From: Kiritimatiellia bacterium
GTDB taxonomy: Bacteria > Verrucomicrobiota > Kiritimatiellia > CAIVKH01
DNA length: 64,000 nucleotides
Assembly (NCBI GenBank): GCA_023953695.1
Contig: JAMLJG010000001.1
Coordinates: 62,001-126,000, forward strand
Direction: 5' to 3'
Within the stretch, counting starts at the first letter, position 1, and each line of letters opens with the position of its first letter. Both the position numbers and the translations under genes were made by a program. Positions 9,085 through 18,782 of this stretch are shown in pieces. The notes beneath the pieces were generated by a model that saw only the letters and a program-made list of their open reading frames with translations, made no database searches and had not been told where the DNA came from.

Positions 9085-9276
9085 CTATTCCTCAACTTCG
9101 ATGCAGGTCACGGGGCAGTTGGATGCCGCTTCGCGGACGGCTTCTTCGCTGCCCGCCGGTACGGCCTCCACCTTGACCTTCGCGATCATGTCATCGCCCA
9201 TTTCGAATACGTCGGGCGCGGTGTCTCCGCACACGCCGCATCCAGTGCATGCCGATTCATCTATTCTGGCTTTCAT
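9085..9276 (-). CDS. Ferredoxin, single [4Fe-4S] cluster
   Basis: This 63-residue soluble ferredoxin has ligands Cys10, Cys13, Cys16 (ACTGCGVC) and Cys54 (NCPVTC) for one [4Fe-4S] cluster. The second-cluster motif of clostridial 2x[4Fe-4S] ferredoxins is absent, so this resembles Thermotoga or Desulfovibrio type ferredoxins. A strong AGGAGGAG precedes the ATG at 9276. Lying between the oxidoreductase genes and echA, it is the natural candidate for the carrier from NifJ to the hydrogenases; that role is inferred from position. Confidence 0.93.
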   Translation of the reverse strand: MKARIDESACTGCGVCGDTAPDVFEMGDDMIAKVKVEAVPAGSEEAVREAASNCPVTCIEVEE

Positions 9277-9302
9277 TTCTTCTCCTCCTATTGCATGGAC
9301 TT

Positions 9303-10313
9303 CTAACGAGGGTTGCGCATCTGCGCGATGTAGCTTCCCAGTGTCTTGATGTAATTGGCGCGCTCGAAGGCGGTGGGGTCTTCGACGTGCTTTTGACTCA
9401 TGCAGCCTTTGAGCTGCTCCACAGAGTCGTATTCGTGCTCGCGCATCCAAAACTCGAGATCGTTCACAAGGGTGCTAAGATAGCCAACTCCGTGGTGGAG
9501 CAGCGCGGATGCGCTGGTGACGATGTCTGCGCCCGCCATCAGATATTTCACAATTTCAGCCGCACTCTGCACGCCGCGGGATGCGGCCAGAGAGCAGCGG
9601 ACGCGCCCATAGAGCAGGGCGATCCAGAGCAGCGGGAGGCGGATCTCGCCGGCTGAGCTGAGGCTCAAATGCGGGGCGACCTCGCGCTCTTCGATGTCGA
9701 AATCGGGTTGATAGAACCGGTTGAAGAGCACGAGGGCATCTATGCCCGCTTCGTCTACGCGCCGCGCGAAGTTGGCCATCGAACTGAAGAAGGGGCTCAG
9801 CTTGAGGGCGACGGGGATTTTGACGGCGCTCTTGACCGCGCGGATGATGTCGAGATAGCGCTGTTCCACATCGGCGGCGGACATGTGGGAGTCGGTTGCA
9901 ATCCAGTAGATATTGAGCTCGAGTCCTTTGGCGCCCGCTTGCTCAATGCTCTGGGCATAGTTGATCCAGCCTTCGTTGGTGATTCCGTTCAAGCTGCCGA
10001 TGACGGGGATGTCGCACTCCGTGGATGCGCGCTCGATGAGCTTTAGATAGGCCTCGGGCTTGACGCTGAAATCGTCGCTTCGCGGAAAGTAGGAGAGCGA
10101 TTCCGCGAAGCTGTCCGTGCCTGCGGTCAGGGCGCTTTCGAGCATGGCCGCCTCTTGGCGGAGCTGTTCCTCGAAGATGGAGAACATCACGATGGCGGCT
10201 GCGCCCGCATCTTCGGCGCGCTTGATTTTGTCAATGTTGCCCGTCAGCGGCGACGCCGCAACCACGACGGGATGCTTGAGCTTCAACCCCATGTAAGTGG
10301 TGCGCATGTCCAT
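9303..10313 (-). CDS. Dihydroorotate dehydrogenase-like FMN oxidoreductase
   Basis: This 336-residue TIM-barrel flavoprotein belongs to the dihydroorotate dehydrogenase superfamily. The N-terminus (about residues 8-25, LKLKHPVVVAASPLTGN) and the GLELNIYW and IPVALKLSPFFSSM strands fit the FMN-binding barrel. Such proteins often sit next to nifJ, and their substrate is not established in general. There are no other pyrimidine genes nearby, so a role in pyrimidine synthesis is not supported by context. I favour the ATG at 10313 because AGGAG lies 7 bases upstream; the ATG at 10319 falls too close to it. The nifJ stop is 25 bases upstream. Confidence 0.8.
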   Translation of the reverse strand: MDMRTTYMGLKLKHPVVVAASPLTGNIDKIKRAEDAGAAAIVMFSIFEEQLRQEAAMLESALTAGTDSFAESLSYFPRSDDFSVKPEAYLKLIERASTECDIPVIGSLNGITNEGWINYAQSIEQAGAKGLELNIYWIATDSHMSAADVEQRYLDIIRAVKSAVKIPVALKLSPFFSSMANFARRVDEAGIDALVLFNRFYQPDFDIEEREVAPHLSLSSAGEIRLPLLWIALLYGRVRCSLAASRGVQSAAEIVKYLMAGADIVTSASALLHHGVGYLSTLVNDLEFWMREHEYDSVEQLKGCMSQKHVEDPTAFERANYIKTLGSYIAQMRNPR

Positions 10314-10338
10314 ACTCATTCTCCTTTCGAGTCGGCAT

Positions 10339-13300
10339 TCATGATGTGCGCGCTGCCAAATCGGCGTGCGCTCTCCACCGTTTGTTCACATCTTCTTGCG
10401 CGAGCTCGAGCAGCCGCGCGGCCTCTTCGGGCGCGCTGTGGCTGAGCATGCGATAGCGCACCTCGTTGTAGGCATAGTCGCGCAGCGAGGTCGTCGGGGG
10501 CTTCGAATCGAGTTGAAAGGGGTTCTGGCCTTGCCCCGCCAACGCCGGGTTGTGGCGATAGAGCGGCCAGTGTCCGCAATCCACTGCGAGCTTCTGCTGC
10601 TTGAAGCCGAGCGCCATGTCTATGCCGTGCGCGATGCAATGGCTGTATGCGATGATCAGCGAGGGGCCGTCATAGGCTTCGGCTTCGGCGATCGCGCGCA
10701 GGGTTTGCCGCGGATTGGCGCCCATGGCGACGCGCGCCACATATACATTGCCATAGGCCACGGCCAGCAGGCCGAGGTCTTTCTTGGCGGTTTGTTTTCC
10801 GCTGGCGGCAAACTTTGCGACTGCCCCGCGCGGTGTGGATTTCGACATTTGCCCGCCGGTGTTCGAATAGACTTCCGTATCCAGTACGAGCACATTCACA
10901 TCGCGCCCAGAAGCGAGCACGTGGTCGAGTCCGCCGTAGCCGATGTCGTAGGCCCAGCCATCGCCTCCGATGATCCAGATGCTGCGCCGCACGAGGTGGT
11001 CGGCGAGGGGAAGAAGGTGCTTGGCCTCGGGGCGATCAATCGCCCGCAATTGGTTCTTGAGCGCCTCGACGCGCGCGCGCTGCGCGATCAAGTCCGCGCG
11101 GCTGCGCTGTGGCGCGTCCAGGATTTCCCGCACCATCGCATCGCCCAACACACCGCCGAGATTCGCGAGCAACTCGCGCGCGAATTCGGTATGCTTGTCG
11201 AGGGTGAGGCGATAGCCGAATCCGAACTCCGCATTGTCCTCGAAGAGCGAGTTTGACCAGGCCGGGCCGCGCCCATCGGCGTTGTGTGTCCACGGCGTGG
11301 TCGGCAAGTTGCCTCCATAAATGGAGGAGCAGCCTGTCGCGTTGGCGACCAGCATGCGCTCGCCAAACATTTGACTGACGATCTTGAGATAGGGCGTTTC
11401 GCCGCAGCCCGCGCATGCGCCGGAGAATTCGAATAGGGGGTCCAGATACTGCAAGTCTTTGGCCATGGTCAGATCCACGGCGCCGGGGACGGCGGCGGAA
11501 AGGGTCTCGAAGTAATTCACATTTGCGATTTCCGCTTCGAGGTGAGGCGCTTTGTCCTCCATATTGATCGCGCGGCGGCCCGAGACCTCCTTGTGTTTCA
11601 CGGGGCAAACGCTGACGCAGAGCGAGCACCCTGTGCAATCTTCCGCGAAGACTTGAAGGACATATCGCGCATCGGGCGGAACATCCTTGCCGCGCAGAGG
11701 GGCGGACTTGAGGCTCTCCGGCGCATCGGCGAGCGCGCTTTCGCTGCAGTTCTTAACGCGAATGACACTGTGGGGGCAAACGAGTGCGCACATGCCGCAC
11801 TGCGTGCAAATGTCCGGAAGCCAAACGGGTATTTCCTGGGAAATGTTGCGCTTTTCCCACTTCGCGGTTCCGCTCGGATAGGTGCCATCCACCGGCATGG
11901 CGCTCACCGGCAGTTCGTCGCCGAGCCCCGCCATCATGCGGGCCGTCACCTTTTGCAGGAAGTCCGGGGCTTTGGGCGAGAGGACGGGCGGGATCGGGGC
12001 GCCTGTGAGGCTGCCGCCGATCGCGACTTCGTGGAGGTGGGCGAGGGTTTGATCCACCGCCTCAAAGTTCTTGCGGACGACGTCTTCTCCTTTTCGGCCG
12101 TACGTTTTTTCGATCGCCTTTTTGATCTGCGCGATCGCTTCATCGCGCGGCAAGACGCCGGAGATCGCGAAGAAGCATGTTTGCATCACCGTGTTGATGC
12201 GAGTGCCCATGCCGTTTTCTCGCGCGACGCGATAGGCATCAATCACGAAGAATTTCATCTTCTTGTCGAGAATCTGCTTTTGCGCGCGGGCGGGAATGCG
12301 GTTCCAGACCTCATCCGCGCCGAAGGGGCTGTTCAGGAGAAATACGCAGCCCGGCGCGGCATTTTTGAGAATATCCGTCTTTTCGAGAAAGTTGAACTGG
12401 TGACAGCCAATGAAGTTGGCAGATTGAATCAGATAGGCGGAGCGGATGGGGTTGGGCCCGAAGCGCAGGTGAGAGACGGTTTGCGAGCCGGACTTCTTTG
12501 AGTCGTAGACGAAATAGCCCTGTGTGTAGAAATCCGTCTCTTCGCCGATGATCTTGATTGAGTTCTTGTTGGCGCCGACTGTTCCATCCGCGCCGAGTCC
12601 ATAGAACATGGCGCGGACAACCTGGTCGGGCTCGATGATGAAATGGGGGTCGAATGGGAGGCTGGTCTTCGTTACGTCATCGTCAATTCCGATGGTGAAG
12701 TGGTTTTTCGGCTCTTCCTTCTTCAGCTCGTCGAAGACGGCCTTGACCATGGCGGGCGTGAACTCCTTGGACGAGAGCCCGTAGCGTCCTCCGATGACGC
12801 GCGGCATCGCATTCATGGGAAGGGTGTGGTTGCTTGCACCTTCGACCAGTGCGGTGATGACGTCTTGATAGAGGGGTTCTCCGGCGCTGCCGGGTTCTTT
12901 GGTGCGATCGAGGATGGCGAGGGACCGTGTTGTCGCAGGCAGGGCGGCGAGAAAATGATGGACAGAAAAGGGGCGGAAGAGGCGGACGCGAATGTAGCCG
13001 ACCTTTTCGCCTGTTTTCAGGAGATGCTCGACCGTTTCGTGCGCCGTCTCTGCGCCCGAGCCCATCAGGATCATGACGCGGTCCGCATCGGGCGCGCCGA
13101 AGTATTCGAAGAGGCCATATTGCCGTCCGACGATGCGGGCAAATTGAGCCATGGTGTCTTCGACGATGCGAGGGGTGGCCTGGTAGAAGGCGTTCACGGT
13201 CTCGCGGCTTTGGAAATAGACATCGGGATTTTGCGCTGTGCCGCGGATGACGGGGCGCTCGGGATTCAGCGCGCGCTGCCGGTGGGCGAGGACGAGGTCG

Positions 13301-13890
13301 TCATCAATCATGGCGCGAATTTCATCGCGGCTGAGGAGGGTGACCTTGTTCACTTCGTGAGAAGTGCGGAAGCCGTCGAAAAAGTGAATGAACGGTACGC
13401 GCGCCTTCAGGGTGGCGGCCTGTGCAATGAGGGCCATGTCCATGCACTCCTGAACGGAGCACGCGCAGAGCATGGCGAAGCCTGTGCCGCGGGTGGCCAT
13501 GACGTCTTGGTGGTCGCCAAAAATGGAGAGCCCTTGCGCCGCGAGGGCCCGGGCCGACACGTGAAAGACCGCAGGCGTCAGCTCGCCCGCGATCTTATAC
13601 ATGTTGGGAATCATCAGCAGGAGGCCCTGCGATGCGGTGAACGTTGTCGCGAGCGCGCCGGTTTGTAGTGCGCCGTGTACGGCTCCGGCAGCGCCGCCTT
13701 CGCTTTGCATTTCCGCGACGAGGGGCACCGTGCCCCAGAGGTTCTTGCGGCCTTCGCTGGCCCATTGATCGGCCAGTTCGCCCATGTTGGACGATGGAGT
13801 GATCGGATAGATCGCGCACACCTCGGCGGTTGGATAGGCGGCGTGGGTTGTCGCTTCGTTGCCGTCTATGATCGCGATCTTCGTTTTCAT
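10339..13890 (-). CDS. nifJ: Pyruvate:ferredoxin (flavodoxin) oxidoreductase
   Basis: This single-chain enzyme oxidises pyruvate with CoA to acetyl-CoA, CO2 and reduced ferredoxin. The 1183 residues carry all fused domains in order: the N-terminal pyrimidine-binding domain (EVCAIYPITPSSNMGE, about residues 23-38), the gamma domain, two ferredoxin motifs (CTQCGMCALVCP and CTGCSLCVSVCP) and the C-terminal TPP domain with GACAGCGETPY and GGDGWAYDIGYGG. The ATG at 13890 follows GGAGG; the open frame further upstream is leader sequence. The gene has a long structured leader (13947-14039) and probably supplies reducing power to the ferredoxin and hydrogenases encoded after it. Confidence 0.96.
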   Translation of the reverse strand: MKTKIAIIDGNEATTHAAYPTAEVCAIYPITPSSNMGELADQWASEGRKNLWGTVPLVAEMQSEGGAAGAVHGALQTGALATTFTASQGLLLMIPNMYKIAGELTPAVFHVSARALAAQGLSIFGDHQDVMATRGTGFAMLCACSVQECMDMALIAQAATLKARVPFIHFFDGFRTSHEVNKVTLLSRDEIRAMIDDDLVLAHRQRALNPERPVIRGTAQNPDVYFQSRETVNAFYQATPRIVEDTMAQFARIVGRQYGLFEYFGAPDADRVMILMGSGAETAHETVEHLLKTGEKVGYIRVRLFRPFSVHHFLAALPATTRSLAILDRTKEPGSAGEPLYQDVITALVEGASNHTLPMNAMPRVIGGRYGLSSKEFTPAMVKAVFDELKKEEPKNHFTIGIDDDVTKTSLPFDPHFIIEPDQVVRAMFYGLGADGTVGANKNSIKIIGEETDFYTQGYFVYDSKKSGSQTVSHLRFGPNPIRSAYLIQSANFIGCHQFNFLEKTDILKNAAPGCVFLLNSPFGADEVWNRIPARAQKQILDKKMKFFVIDAYRVARENGMGTRINTVMQTCFFAISGVLPRDEAIAQIKKAIEKTYGRKGEDVVRKNFEAVDQTLAHLHEVAIGGSLTGAPIPPVLSPKAPDFLQKVTARMMAGLGDELPVSAMPVDGTYPSGTAKWEKRNISQEIPVWLPDICTQCGMCALVCPHSVIRVKNCSESALADAPESLKSAPLRGKDVPPDARYVLQVFAEDCTGCSLCVSVCPVKHKEVSGRRAINMEDKAPHLEAEIANVNYFETLSAAVPGAVDLTMAKDLQYLDPLFEFSGACAGCGETPYLKIVSQMFGERMLVANATGCSSIYGGNLPTTPWTHNADGRGPAWSNSLFEDNAEFGFGYRLTLDKHTEFARELLANLGGVLGDAMVREILDAPQRSRADLIAQRARVEALKNQLRAIDRPEAKHLLPLADHLVRRSIWIIGGDGWAYDIGYGGLDHVLASGRDVNVLVLDTEVYSNTGGQMSKSTPRGAVAKFAASGKQTAKKDLGLLAVAYGNVYVARVAMGANPRQTLRAIAEAEAYDGPSLIIAYSHCIAHGIDMALGFKQQKLAVDCGHWPLYRHNPALAGQGQNPFQLDSKPPTTSLRDYAYNEVRYRMLSHSAPEEAARLLELAQEDVNKRWRAHADLAARTS

Positions 13891-13946
13891 CAGGTCTCGT
13901 CCTCCAACGCGGGCGGTATGGCCCACGGCTATTTCCCTGAAAAGGG

Positions 13947-14039
13947 TTGGTGCCGGCGCTGCGTGCCTATAGGAGGAGTGCCTGGGGGGGACGGCGAATG
14001 TCTCTCGCCGTTTGAAGGTCACGCTTACGCCGGCACCAA
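13947..14039 (-). promoter_or_regulatory. Structured 5' leader of nifJ, candidate riboswitch or cis-regulatory RNA
   Basis: On the nifJ-sense strand the leader begins with a perfect 12-bp outer stem (13947-13958 pairing with 14028-14039). A 5-bp second stem (13961-13965 with 14020-14024) lies inside it, separated by a small internal loop. A 7-bp hairpin (13991-13997 with 14005-14011) lies inside that, beside a run of seven C. The structure ends 56 bases before the nifJ ATG. I compared it from memory with TPP, cobalamin, SAM, FMN, fluoride, c-di-GMP and Moco consensus sequences and recognised none. Confidence 0.55.
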
Positions 14040-14284
14040 ATTCCAAATCTTGTCGTTGACTCTGTTGACAACCCGCTCACGGTTCACTCCTCCCTCGCTT
14101 GCTGTTCTGTCGTTCCGGTGAACGGCTCCTCCTTCCGTAGTTGCTGCCCAGAACATAGCGCGCGGGACTTATGTCCGGTATCAGGGTGGGGCACTATTCG
14201 AACGTCAGGTTTCGCCCGATAGCCGGTCGAAGCGGATCGCGGTATAGTGAGAGTGGAGAACAGGACAACACGGAGGGCTCAGCC
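14040..14284. promoter_or_regulatory. Divergent promoter region between nifJ and the small helical-protein gene
   Basis: This non-coding stretch must drive transcription in both directions. It contains two direct TTGAC repeats 10 bp apart (about 14055-14072), read as GTTGACTCTGTTGAC on the plus strand. These could be a regulator site or -35 elements, but I see no convincing matching -10 boxes. No open reading frame here has coding character. Confidence 0.35.
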
Positions 14285-14734
14285 ATGGCGGAAAATCTAA
14301 ATCACATCATGGATCGAATCCGCGCGGTGCACCGTCAGCTCGCCGAGCGGTTTGAGCGCGTGGAGACGACGCCGGAACAGTCGCGCTTGCGGCTTGTCTT
14401 GGATTACGTCGCGCGCTACGAGAACGGCCTCGACGAAGCGCTCGAGGAGTATCAAGCCCGCGCACCGCGCGCCATGTTGGACGCCGTGTTCAAATCCATG
14501 CCCGGAAGGCCGCTGGAAGATTGTCTGGAGGAGGTGAAGATTGATCCGAACGACCCCGATTCAGTGTTGCATTCCGTCGTTGCGATGAATCGGTGTTTGA
14601 TCGAGACGCTCCGAAAAATGTCCAGCGGTGTGCTGGCGCATGATGCGCGCGAGTTCTTCGATCTGTTGATTCAGATTGAAGAGCGGGAGGAGCGCCGGCT
14701 GGTTCGCGATGCGGTCGAGATGGACGATTTGTAG
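14285..14734 (+). CDS. Small all-helical protein of unknown function
   Basis: This 149-residue protein is predicted almost entirely helical and highly charged, with no signal peptide or membrane segment. The N-terminal half has heptad-like spacing (residues 5-30) with His and Glu residues reminiscent of hemerythrin or ferritin-like bundles, but I cannot identify a metal-binding pattern. The ATG at 14285 follows ACGGAGGG at a suitable distance. It is transcribed away from nifJ and shares that upstream region, so it may belong to the same redox response; that is speculation. Confidence 0.75.
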   Translation: MAENLNHIMDRIRAVHRQLAERFERVETTPEQSRLRLVLDYVARYENGLDEALEEYQARAPRAMLDAVFKSMPGRPLEDCLEEVKIDPNDPDSVLHSVVAMNRCLIETLRKMSSGVLAHDAREFFDLLIQIEEREERRLVRDAVEMDDL

Positions 14735-14800
14735 CCTGCTGCGGCTCGGAGCGCGATCTGGCGCGTGGGCGGCCGGATGTGTAGAATCCCGGCGCGCACC

Positions 14801-15391
14801 ATGAATATTCCTGTGCTCGTTGCTCAATACGGTTATTTCGCCATTCTCTTCGGGACCTTTCTGGAGGGAGAGACGGTATTGTTGACGGCGGGCTTCTTGG
14901 CTCATCAGGGCTATTTGCGGATTGAGTATGTCCTGCTTGTTGCTCTTGTGGGGACGATCTGTGGCGATCAATTCTTCTACTATTTGGGCCGCACCCACGG
15001 CGCCACGCTGCTGGATCGTCCGAAATTTCGATCCGTGGCTCAGCCTGTCCGGGATTGGTTGCATCGCTCGGGCACGCCGCTGGTTGCCGGATTTCGCTTT
15101 CTGTATGGACTGCGGACTGCGGTTCCGCTGGTGTTGGGCGCTGGGCGCTATCCCTACACGCGATTTGCGGCGCTGAATGTGCTCGGGGCAACGGTGTGGG
15201 TGTTGACCATCGGAATGGCGGGCTATCTGTTTGGACAGGCGCTAGAGGCCGCGCTCGCGAATTTCAAACGCTACGAATATCTCGTTGTGCTGGCCTTTGT
15301 CGCGGTGGGCGGTGGCGTTGCTTGGTTTGCGCATCGCAAATTGCGGGCGTTGCGAAGAGGTGTTCCGAGCGGAGATCCGTCGCGTGATTAG
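14801..15391 (+). CDS. DedA-family membrane protein
   Basis: This 196-residue inner-membrane protein belongs to the DedA (SNARE-associated/VTT) family, whose members help keep membrane lipid and proton-motive-force balance and include undecaprenyl-phosphate flippases. The family features are present: [15 protein letters not shown] (about 22-36), the [13 protein letters not shown] segment (about 58-70), the basic [16 protein letters not shown] (about 98-113) and four or five hydrophobic stretches. The ATG at 14801 is chosen over an in-frame Met at about 14780 because it begins at the usual family position. The stop overlaps the copA stop tail to tail. Confidence 0.9.
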   Translation: MNIPVLVAQYGYFAILFGTFLEGETVLLTAGFLAHQGYLRIEYVLLVALVGTICGDQFFYYLGRTHGATLLDRPKFRSVAQPVRDWLHRSGTPLVAGFRFLYGLRTAVPLVLGAGRYPYTRFAALNVLGATVWVLTIGMAGYLFGQALEAALANFKRYEYLVVLAFVAVGGGVAWFAHRKLRALRRGVPSGDPSRD

Positions 15392-17778
15392 CGGGGACGC
15401 CAGCGCCGCAGCAGAAGGGAATTGCTCACGACGGAGACGGAACTCATGGCCATTGCTGCGCCTGCAATCACGGGGCTGAGCAGTCCAAACGCCGCAAGAG
15501 GGATTCCCAGGACGTTGTAGACAAAGGCAAAGAAGAGGTTTTGTCGAATCTTTGCAAGAGTGGCGCGCGAGAGAGCGATGGCGTCCACAATGGAGAGCAG
15601 ATCGTTGCGCATAAGCGTCACATCCGCCGCTTCCAGCGCCACATCGGAACCGCCGCCGATCGCAAACGAAACATCCGCGGCGGCGAGGGCGGGGGCATCA
15701 TTGATTCCATCGCCCACCATCCCGACGCGCTTTCCGCCCGCTTTCAAGCGGGTGAGGGCCGCCGCCTTGTCTTGTGGAAGTATCTCCGCTTCGAAGTGTG
15801 CTATTCCTGCCTGGGCCGCAATGGCGGCCGCCGTCGCGCGGTTGTCGCCGGTGAGCATGACAACTTCGATTCCCATTTGAGCGAGGCGCGCCACTGCATC
15901 GCGCGAAGTTGGGCGCAGCGGGTCGGCGATGCCGATCAGGCCGAGAAGATCCGTTCCGCGCGCCAGGCCCACGACGCTCTTCCCCGCCGCTACGATGGGG
16001 GCGAGCAGGACGTCGGGAATCCGAACGCCTTCCTCGGCGAGAAACGCGGGCGACCCCAAGGTGAAGCGATTGCCGTCGAGCTTTGCGGTCAGGCCCTTGC
16101 CCGGTATCGCCCGCAAGTCCGTTGGCTGCGGAAGCCGCAGGTTGCCTTCTCGCGCACGGGAGACGATGGCTTCTGCCAGCGGATGCGTTGTTCCCTGCTC
16201 CAGCGCGGCTGCGAGCGCTAGAAAGTCGTCCGCCGAGCTGTCGTTCGCGGGAATGATGTCCGTGACCTCGGGTTTGCCCATGGTGAGGGTGCCCGTCTTG
16301 TCCACCGCGAGGATTGCGACTCCTTTCGCGAGTTCCAAGGCCTCCGCATTCTTCACAAGTATGCCGGCCGATGCCCCGCGACCCGTTCCGACCATGATGG
16401 CAGTCGGCGTGGCCAGGCCGAGTGCGCATGGACACGCAATCACGAGGACGGCAACTGCATTCACAAGGGCTTCGGTGAAATTGCCGCCGACCCCCCACCA
16501 CGCGAGCAGGGTGAGGAGCGCGATTCCGGTCACGATCGGAACGAAAATGGCGGAAATACGGTCCGCCAGCCGTTGGACGGGCGCCTTGCTTCCCTGCGCC
16601 TGCTCGACCATGCGGATGATCCCCGCGAGCAGCGTGTGACTGCCCACGCCCGTCGCGCGGCAGTGGATGAGCCCCTCGCCATTCACCGTGGCGGCAAAGA
16701 CTTTGTCGCGCACGCGCTTCGCCACCGGCAGACTCTCTCCAGTTAGCATGGATTCATTGATGCTCGACTCGCCCTGCACCACTTCGCCATCCACGGGGAC
16801 GCTTTCGCCGGGCCGAACGACGAAGCGGTCGCCGGGCGTCAATTCTTCCACTGGCACTTCCACCAGCTCTCCGTCGCGCAAGACGCGCGCGGTTTGCGGT
16901 TGCAGACGGATCAGGGCTTCGATTGCCGCCGATGTTTTCGCTTTCGCGCGCGCTTCGAGCAGCTTGCCCATCAGGACGAGCGTGATCACAGAAGCGGAGG
17001 CTTCAAAATAGACGTGCAGGTGGTGCAGGTTCAGGATCGTCACGACTGCGCTGAAGAGCCATGCCATGGAGGTGCCGAGCGCCACCAGGACATCCATATT
17101 TCCTGCGCCGCCGCGAAGCGCGTGGTAGGCGCCGGTGTAGAATCGCCAGCCGATCCAAAACTGAATGGGCGTGGCGAGCGCCAGTTGCAGCCCGCGCGGA
17201 AGCAGTTCTCGATGTCCGCTCCCTGAAAACATGGCGATCATCTCGATGACGAACGGGAGCGTCAGAACAACCGCGATTCCGAAACGCCTCAATTCTGCGC
17301 GATACGCTGCCGCCTTTCGCTCCTTTTCTGCCGCTCGCGTGTCGGCTGTGGACTCGCGCGCGCTATAGCCTGTGCGCCGAACGACCTCCATCAACTCCGC
17401 CGGCGTCGTCTGGCCGGGCGTGTAGTGGATTGTTGCTCTTTCGCTCGCAAGGTTCACCGCCGCCGTCACATTGGGCAGCTTGTTGAGCGCCGCCTCGATG
17501 CGCGCAGCGCAGCTTGCGCACGACATGCCGGAGATCGCGAGGTTCAGCGTCTGTTGCGGCACGGTGAAGCCCGCCGCGCCAATGGCGTGTAGAAGGGAGG
17601 CGACTGTTGTGCGGGCGGAGTCGTAGTGAATGTAGGCGCGCTCGTTGGCCAGATTGACCGCGGAATTCACGCCCGGCAGTTGATTCAGTTGGCGCTCTAT
17701 GCGAGTGGCACACGCAGCGCAGTGCATGCCCTCAATGGGAAGGTCAATTGTTGCAAAAGTCGTTGTTTCCGAATTCAT
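15388..17778 (-). CDS. copA: Copper-type P1B ATPase with two heavy-metal-associated domains
   Basis: This membrane ATPase exports monovalent copper or silver. The 796 residues begin with two HMA metal-binding domains (GMHCAAC with Cys20/Cys23, GMSCASC with Cys87/Cys90). The transport CPC motif in [13 protein letters not shown], the phosphorylation motif DKTGTLTMG, the nucleotide-domain His-Pro in THPLAEA and a [10 protein letters not shown] hinge follow. The CPC motif supports Cu+/Ag+ rather than divalent metal specificity. A GTG at 17787 is an alternative start; neither has a strong ribosome binding site. The barrel-like gene 79 bp upstream is in the same direction and may be co-transcribed. 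Confidence 0.94.
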   Translation of the reverse strand: MNSETTTFATIDLPIEGMHCAACATRIERQLNQLPGVNSAVNLANERAYIHYDSARTTVASLLHAIGAAGFTVPQQTLNLAISGMSCASCAARIEAALNKLPNVTAAVNLASERATIHYTPGQTTPAELMEVVRRTGYSARESTADTRAAEKERKAAAYRAELRRFGIAVVLTLPFVIEMIAMFSGSGHRELLPRGLQLALATPIQFWIGWRFYTGAYHALRGGAGNMDVLVALGTSMAWLFSAVVTILNLHHLHVYFEASASVITLVLMGKLLEARAKAKTSAAIEALIRLQPQTARVLRDGELVEVPVEELTPGDRFVVRPGESVPVDGEVVQGESSINESMLTGESLPVAKRVRDKVFAATVNGEGLIHCRATGVGSHTLLAGIIRMVEQAQGSKAPVQRLADRISAIFVPIVTGIALLTLLAWWGVGGNFTEALVNAVAVLVIACPCALGLATPTAIMVGTGRGASAGILVKNAEALELAKGVAILAVDKTGTLTMGKPEVTDIIPANDSSADDFLALAAALEQGTTHPLAEAIVSRAREGNLRLPQPTDLRAIPGKGLTAKLDGNRFTLGSPAFLAEEGVRIPDVLLAPIVAAGKSVVGLARGTDLLGLIGIADPLRPTSRDAVARLAQMGIEVVMLTGDNRATAAAIAAQAGIAHFEAEILPQDKAAALTRLKAGGKRVGMVGDGINDAPALAAADVSFAIGGGSDVALEAADVTLMRNDLLSIVDAIALSRATLAKIRQNLFFAFVYNVLGIPLAAFGLLSPVIAGAAMAMSSVSVVSNSLLLRRWRPR

Positions 17779-17857
17779 CGTTGCCACGCGCCCGTGCTTC
17801 TACACTCGCTGACATTTGGACGTAGTCAAGGGCATCTCGCGAGGACCTTGCGTTGGC

Positions 17858-18634
17858 TCAGTTGAGGCGGAGCGGCCCGAATTGCCAGGTCAAGCCGACT
17901 GTAAATTGCCAGTCGGGCGATTCGCCATGAATGCGCGCGCCACCTGCGATGTCCCATGTGAGGGTGTCGCTGGCCGTCCATCGGAGCCCCGTGTTTCCCA
18001 TCACGAGATCGGGAGTGTCGCTGTGATGCTCGCGGTCCGAGAACACTTCTCCGACCCATTGGAGTGAATCGGTGAGCATTACATCCAGCGCAGCGCCGTA
18101 ATGGAGGACGTTGCAGTCCGCCCCGCCGATCCAGGAATATCCCAGATTGAGATGGATCGCGACGTTATCGTTGATTGCTCGAGAGACGATCCAAGTCGCG
18201 TCGTAGTCCGTGTGGCCGCTGCCCAACTGGCGACTCTCGTCTGCCGTCGGAAATTTTATGGATGCGGCGATTGCGTGGCTTGCGCCGAGCGGGCATTCGG
18301 GAATGAGCAGCCACTTTCCGCCGAGCGTCAAATCCCCGATGCCGCCGACGTGATCCGTTCGATGCTCGTCGTGCGACAGGATTTCGGTTCGCTCCTCAAG
18401 CTGCCCGCCAAACCCCAAATTGACTTGGACAGAAGGCGCAATGCCATACGCCAGTTCTGCAGGGAAGTCCCAGTGGGTGATCTCGGAATCTCCCTCACCT
18501 GCGGCACCCACCTCGACTTGGTAAAGCCCTTTCTCCACGACACCGGCATCATCAATCGTCAACGGTCTGCCCGCAAAACTTGCAACAGGGGTCAGCATCG
18601 CGCAAAGAAGGGACAACAGGCGTGATCTCGTCAT
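17858..18634 (-). CDS. Secreted outer-membrane beta-barrel-like protein (phenol MetA-pathway/transporter type)
   Basis: This 258-residue protein has a signal peptide (roughly residues 1-22, cleaved after ASFA) and a succession of alternating amphipathic strands ending in WQFGPLRLN, typical of small outer-membrane barrels. The opening RPLTIDDAGVVEKG and the repeated strand pattern fit the family named for the MetA pathway of phenol degradation, whose function is not defined. GGAGA lies just upstream of the ATG at 18634. As the gene before copA on the same strand, it may provide an outer-membrane route related to metal handling; this is inferred from position only. Confidence 0.7.
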   Translation of the reverse strand: MTRSRLLSLLCAMLTPVASFAGRPLTIDDAGVVEKGLYQVEVGAAGEGDSEITHWDFPAELAYGIAPSVQVNLGFGGQLEERTEILSHDEHRTDHVGGIGDLTLGGKWLLIPECPLGASHAIAASIKFPTADESRQLGSGHTDYDATWIVSRAINDNVAIHLNLGYSWIGGADCNVLHYGAALDVMLTDSLQWVGEVFSDREHHSDTPDLVMGNTGLRWTASDTLTWDIAGGARIHGESPDWQFTVGLTWQFGPLRLN

Positions 18635-18782
18635 AGAGCGTTCTCCATAGATGGGGTGTCTTTTCATTGAGGGCTGATTGGATAGCCAATTTGTCGGACC
18701 GCAGCAAGTGTGATGTCGCCGACCATGCGAATGGGACGGCCATTCCTTTCGCTGCGCGGTTTCTTGTGCTATAAGGCGCGCC

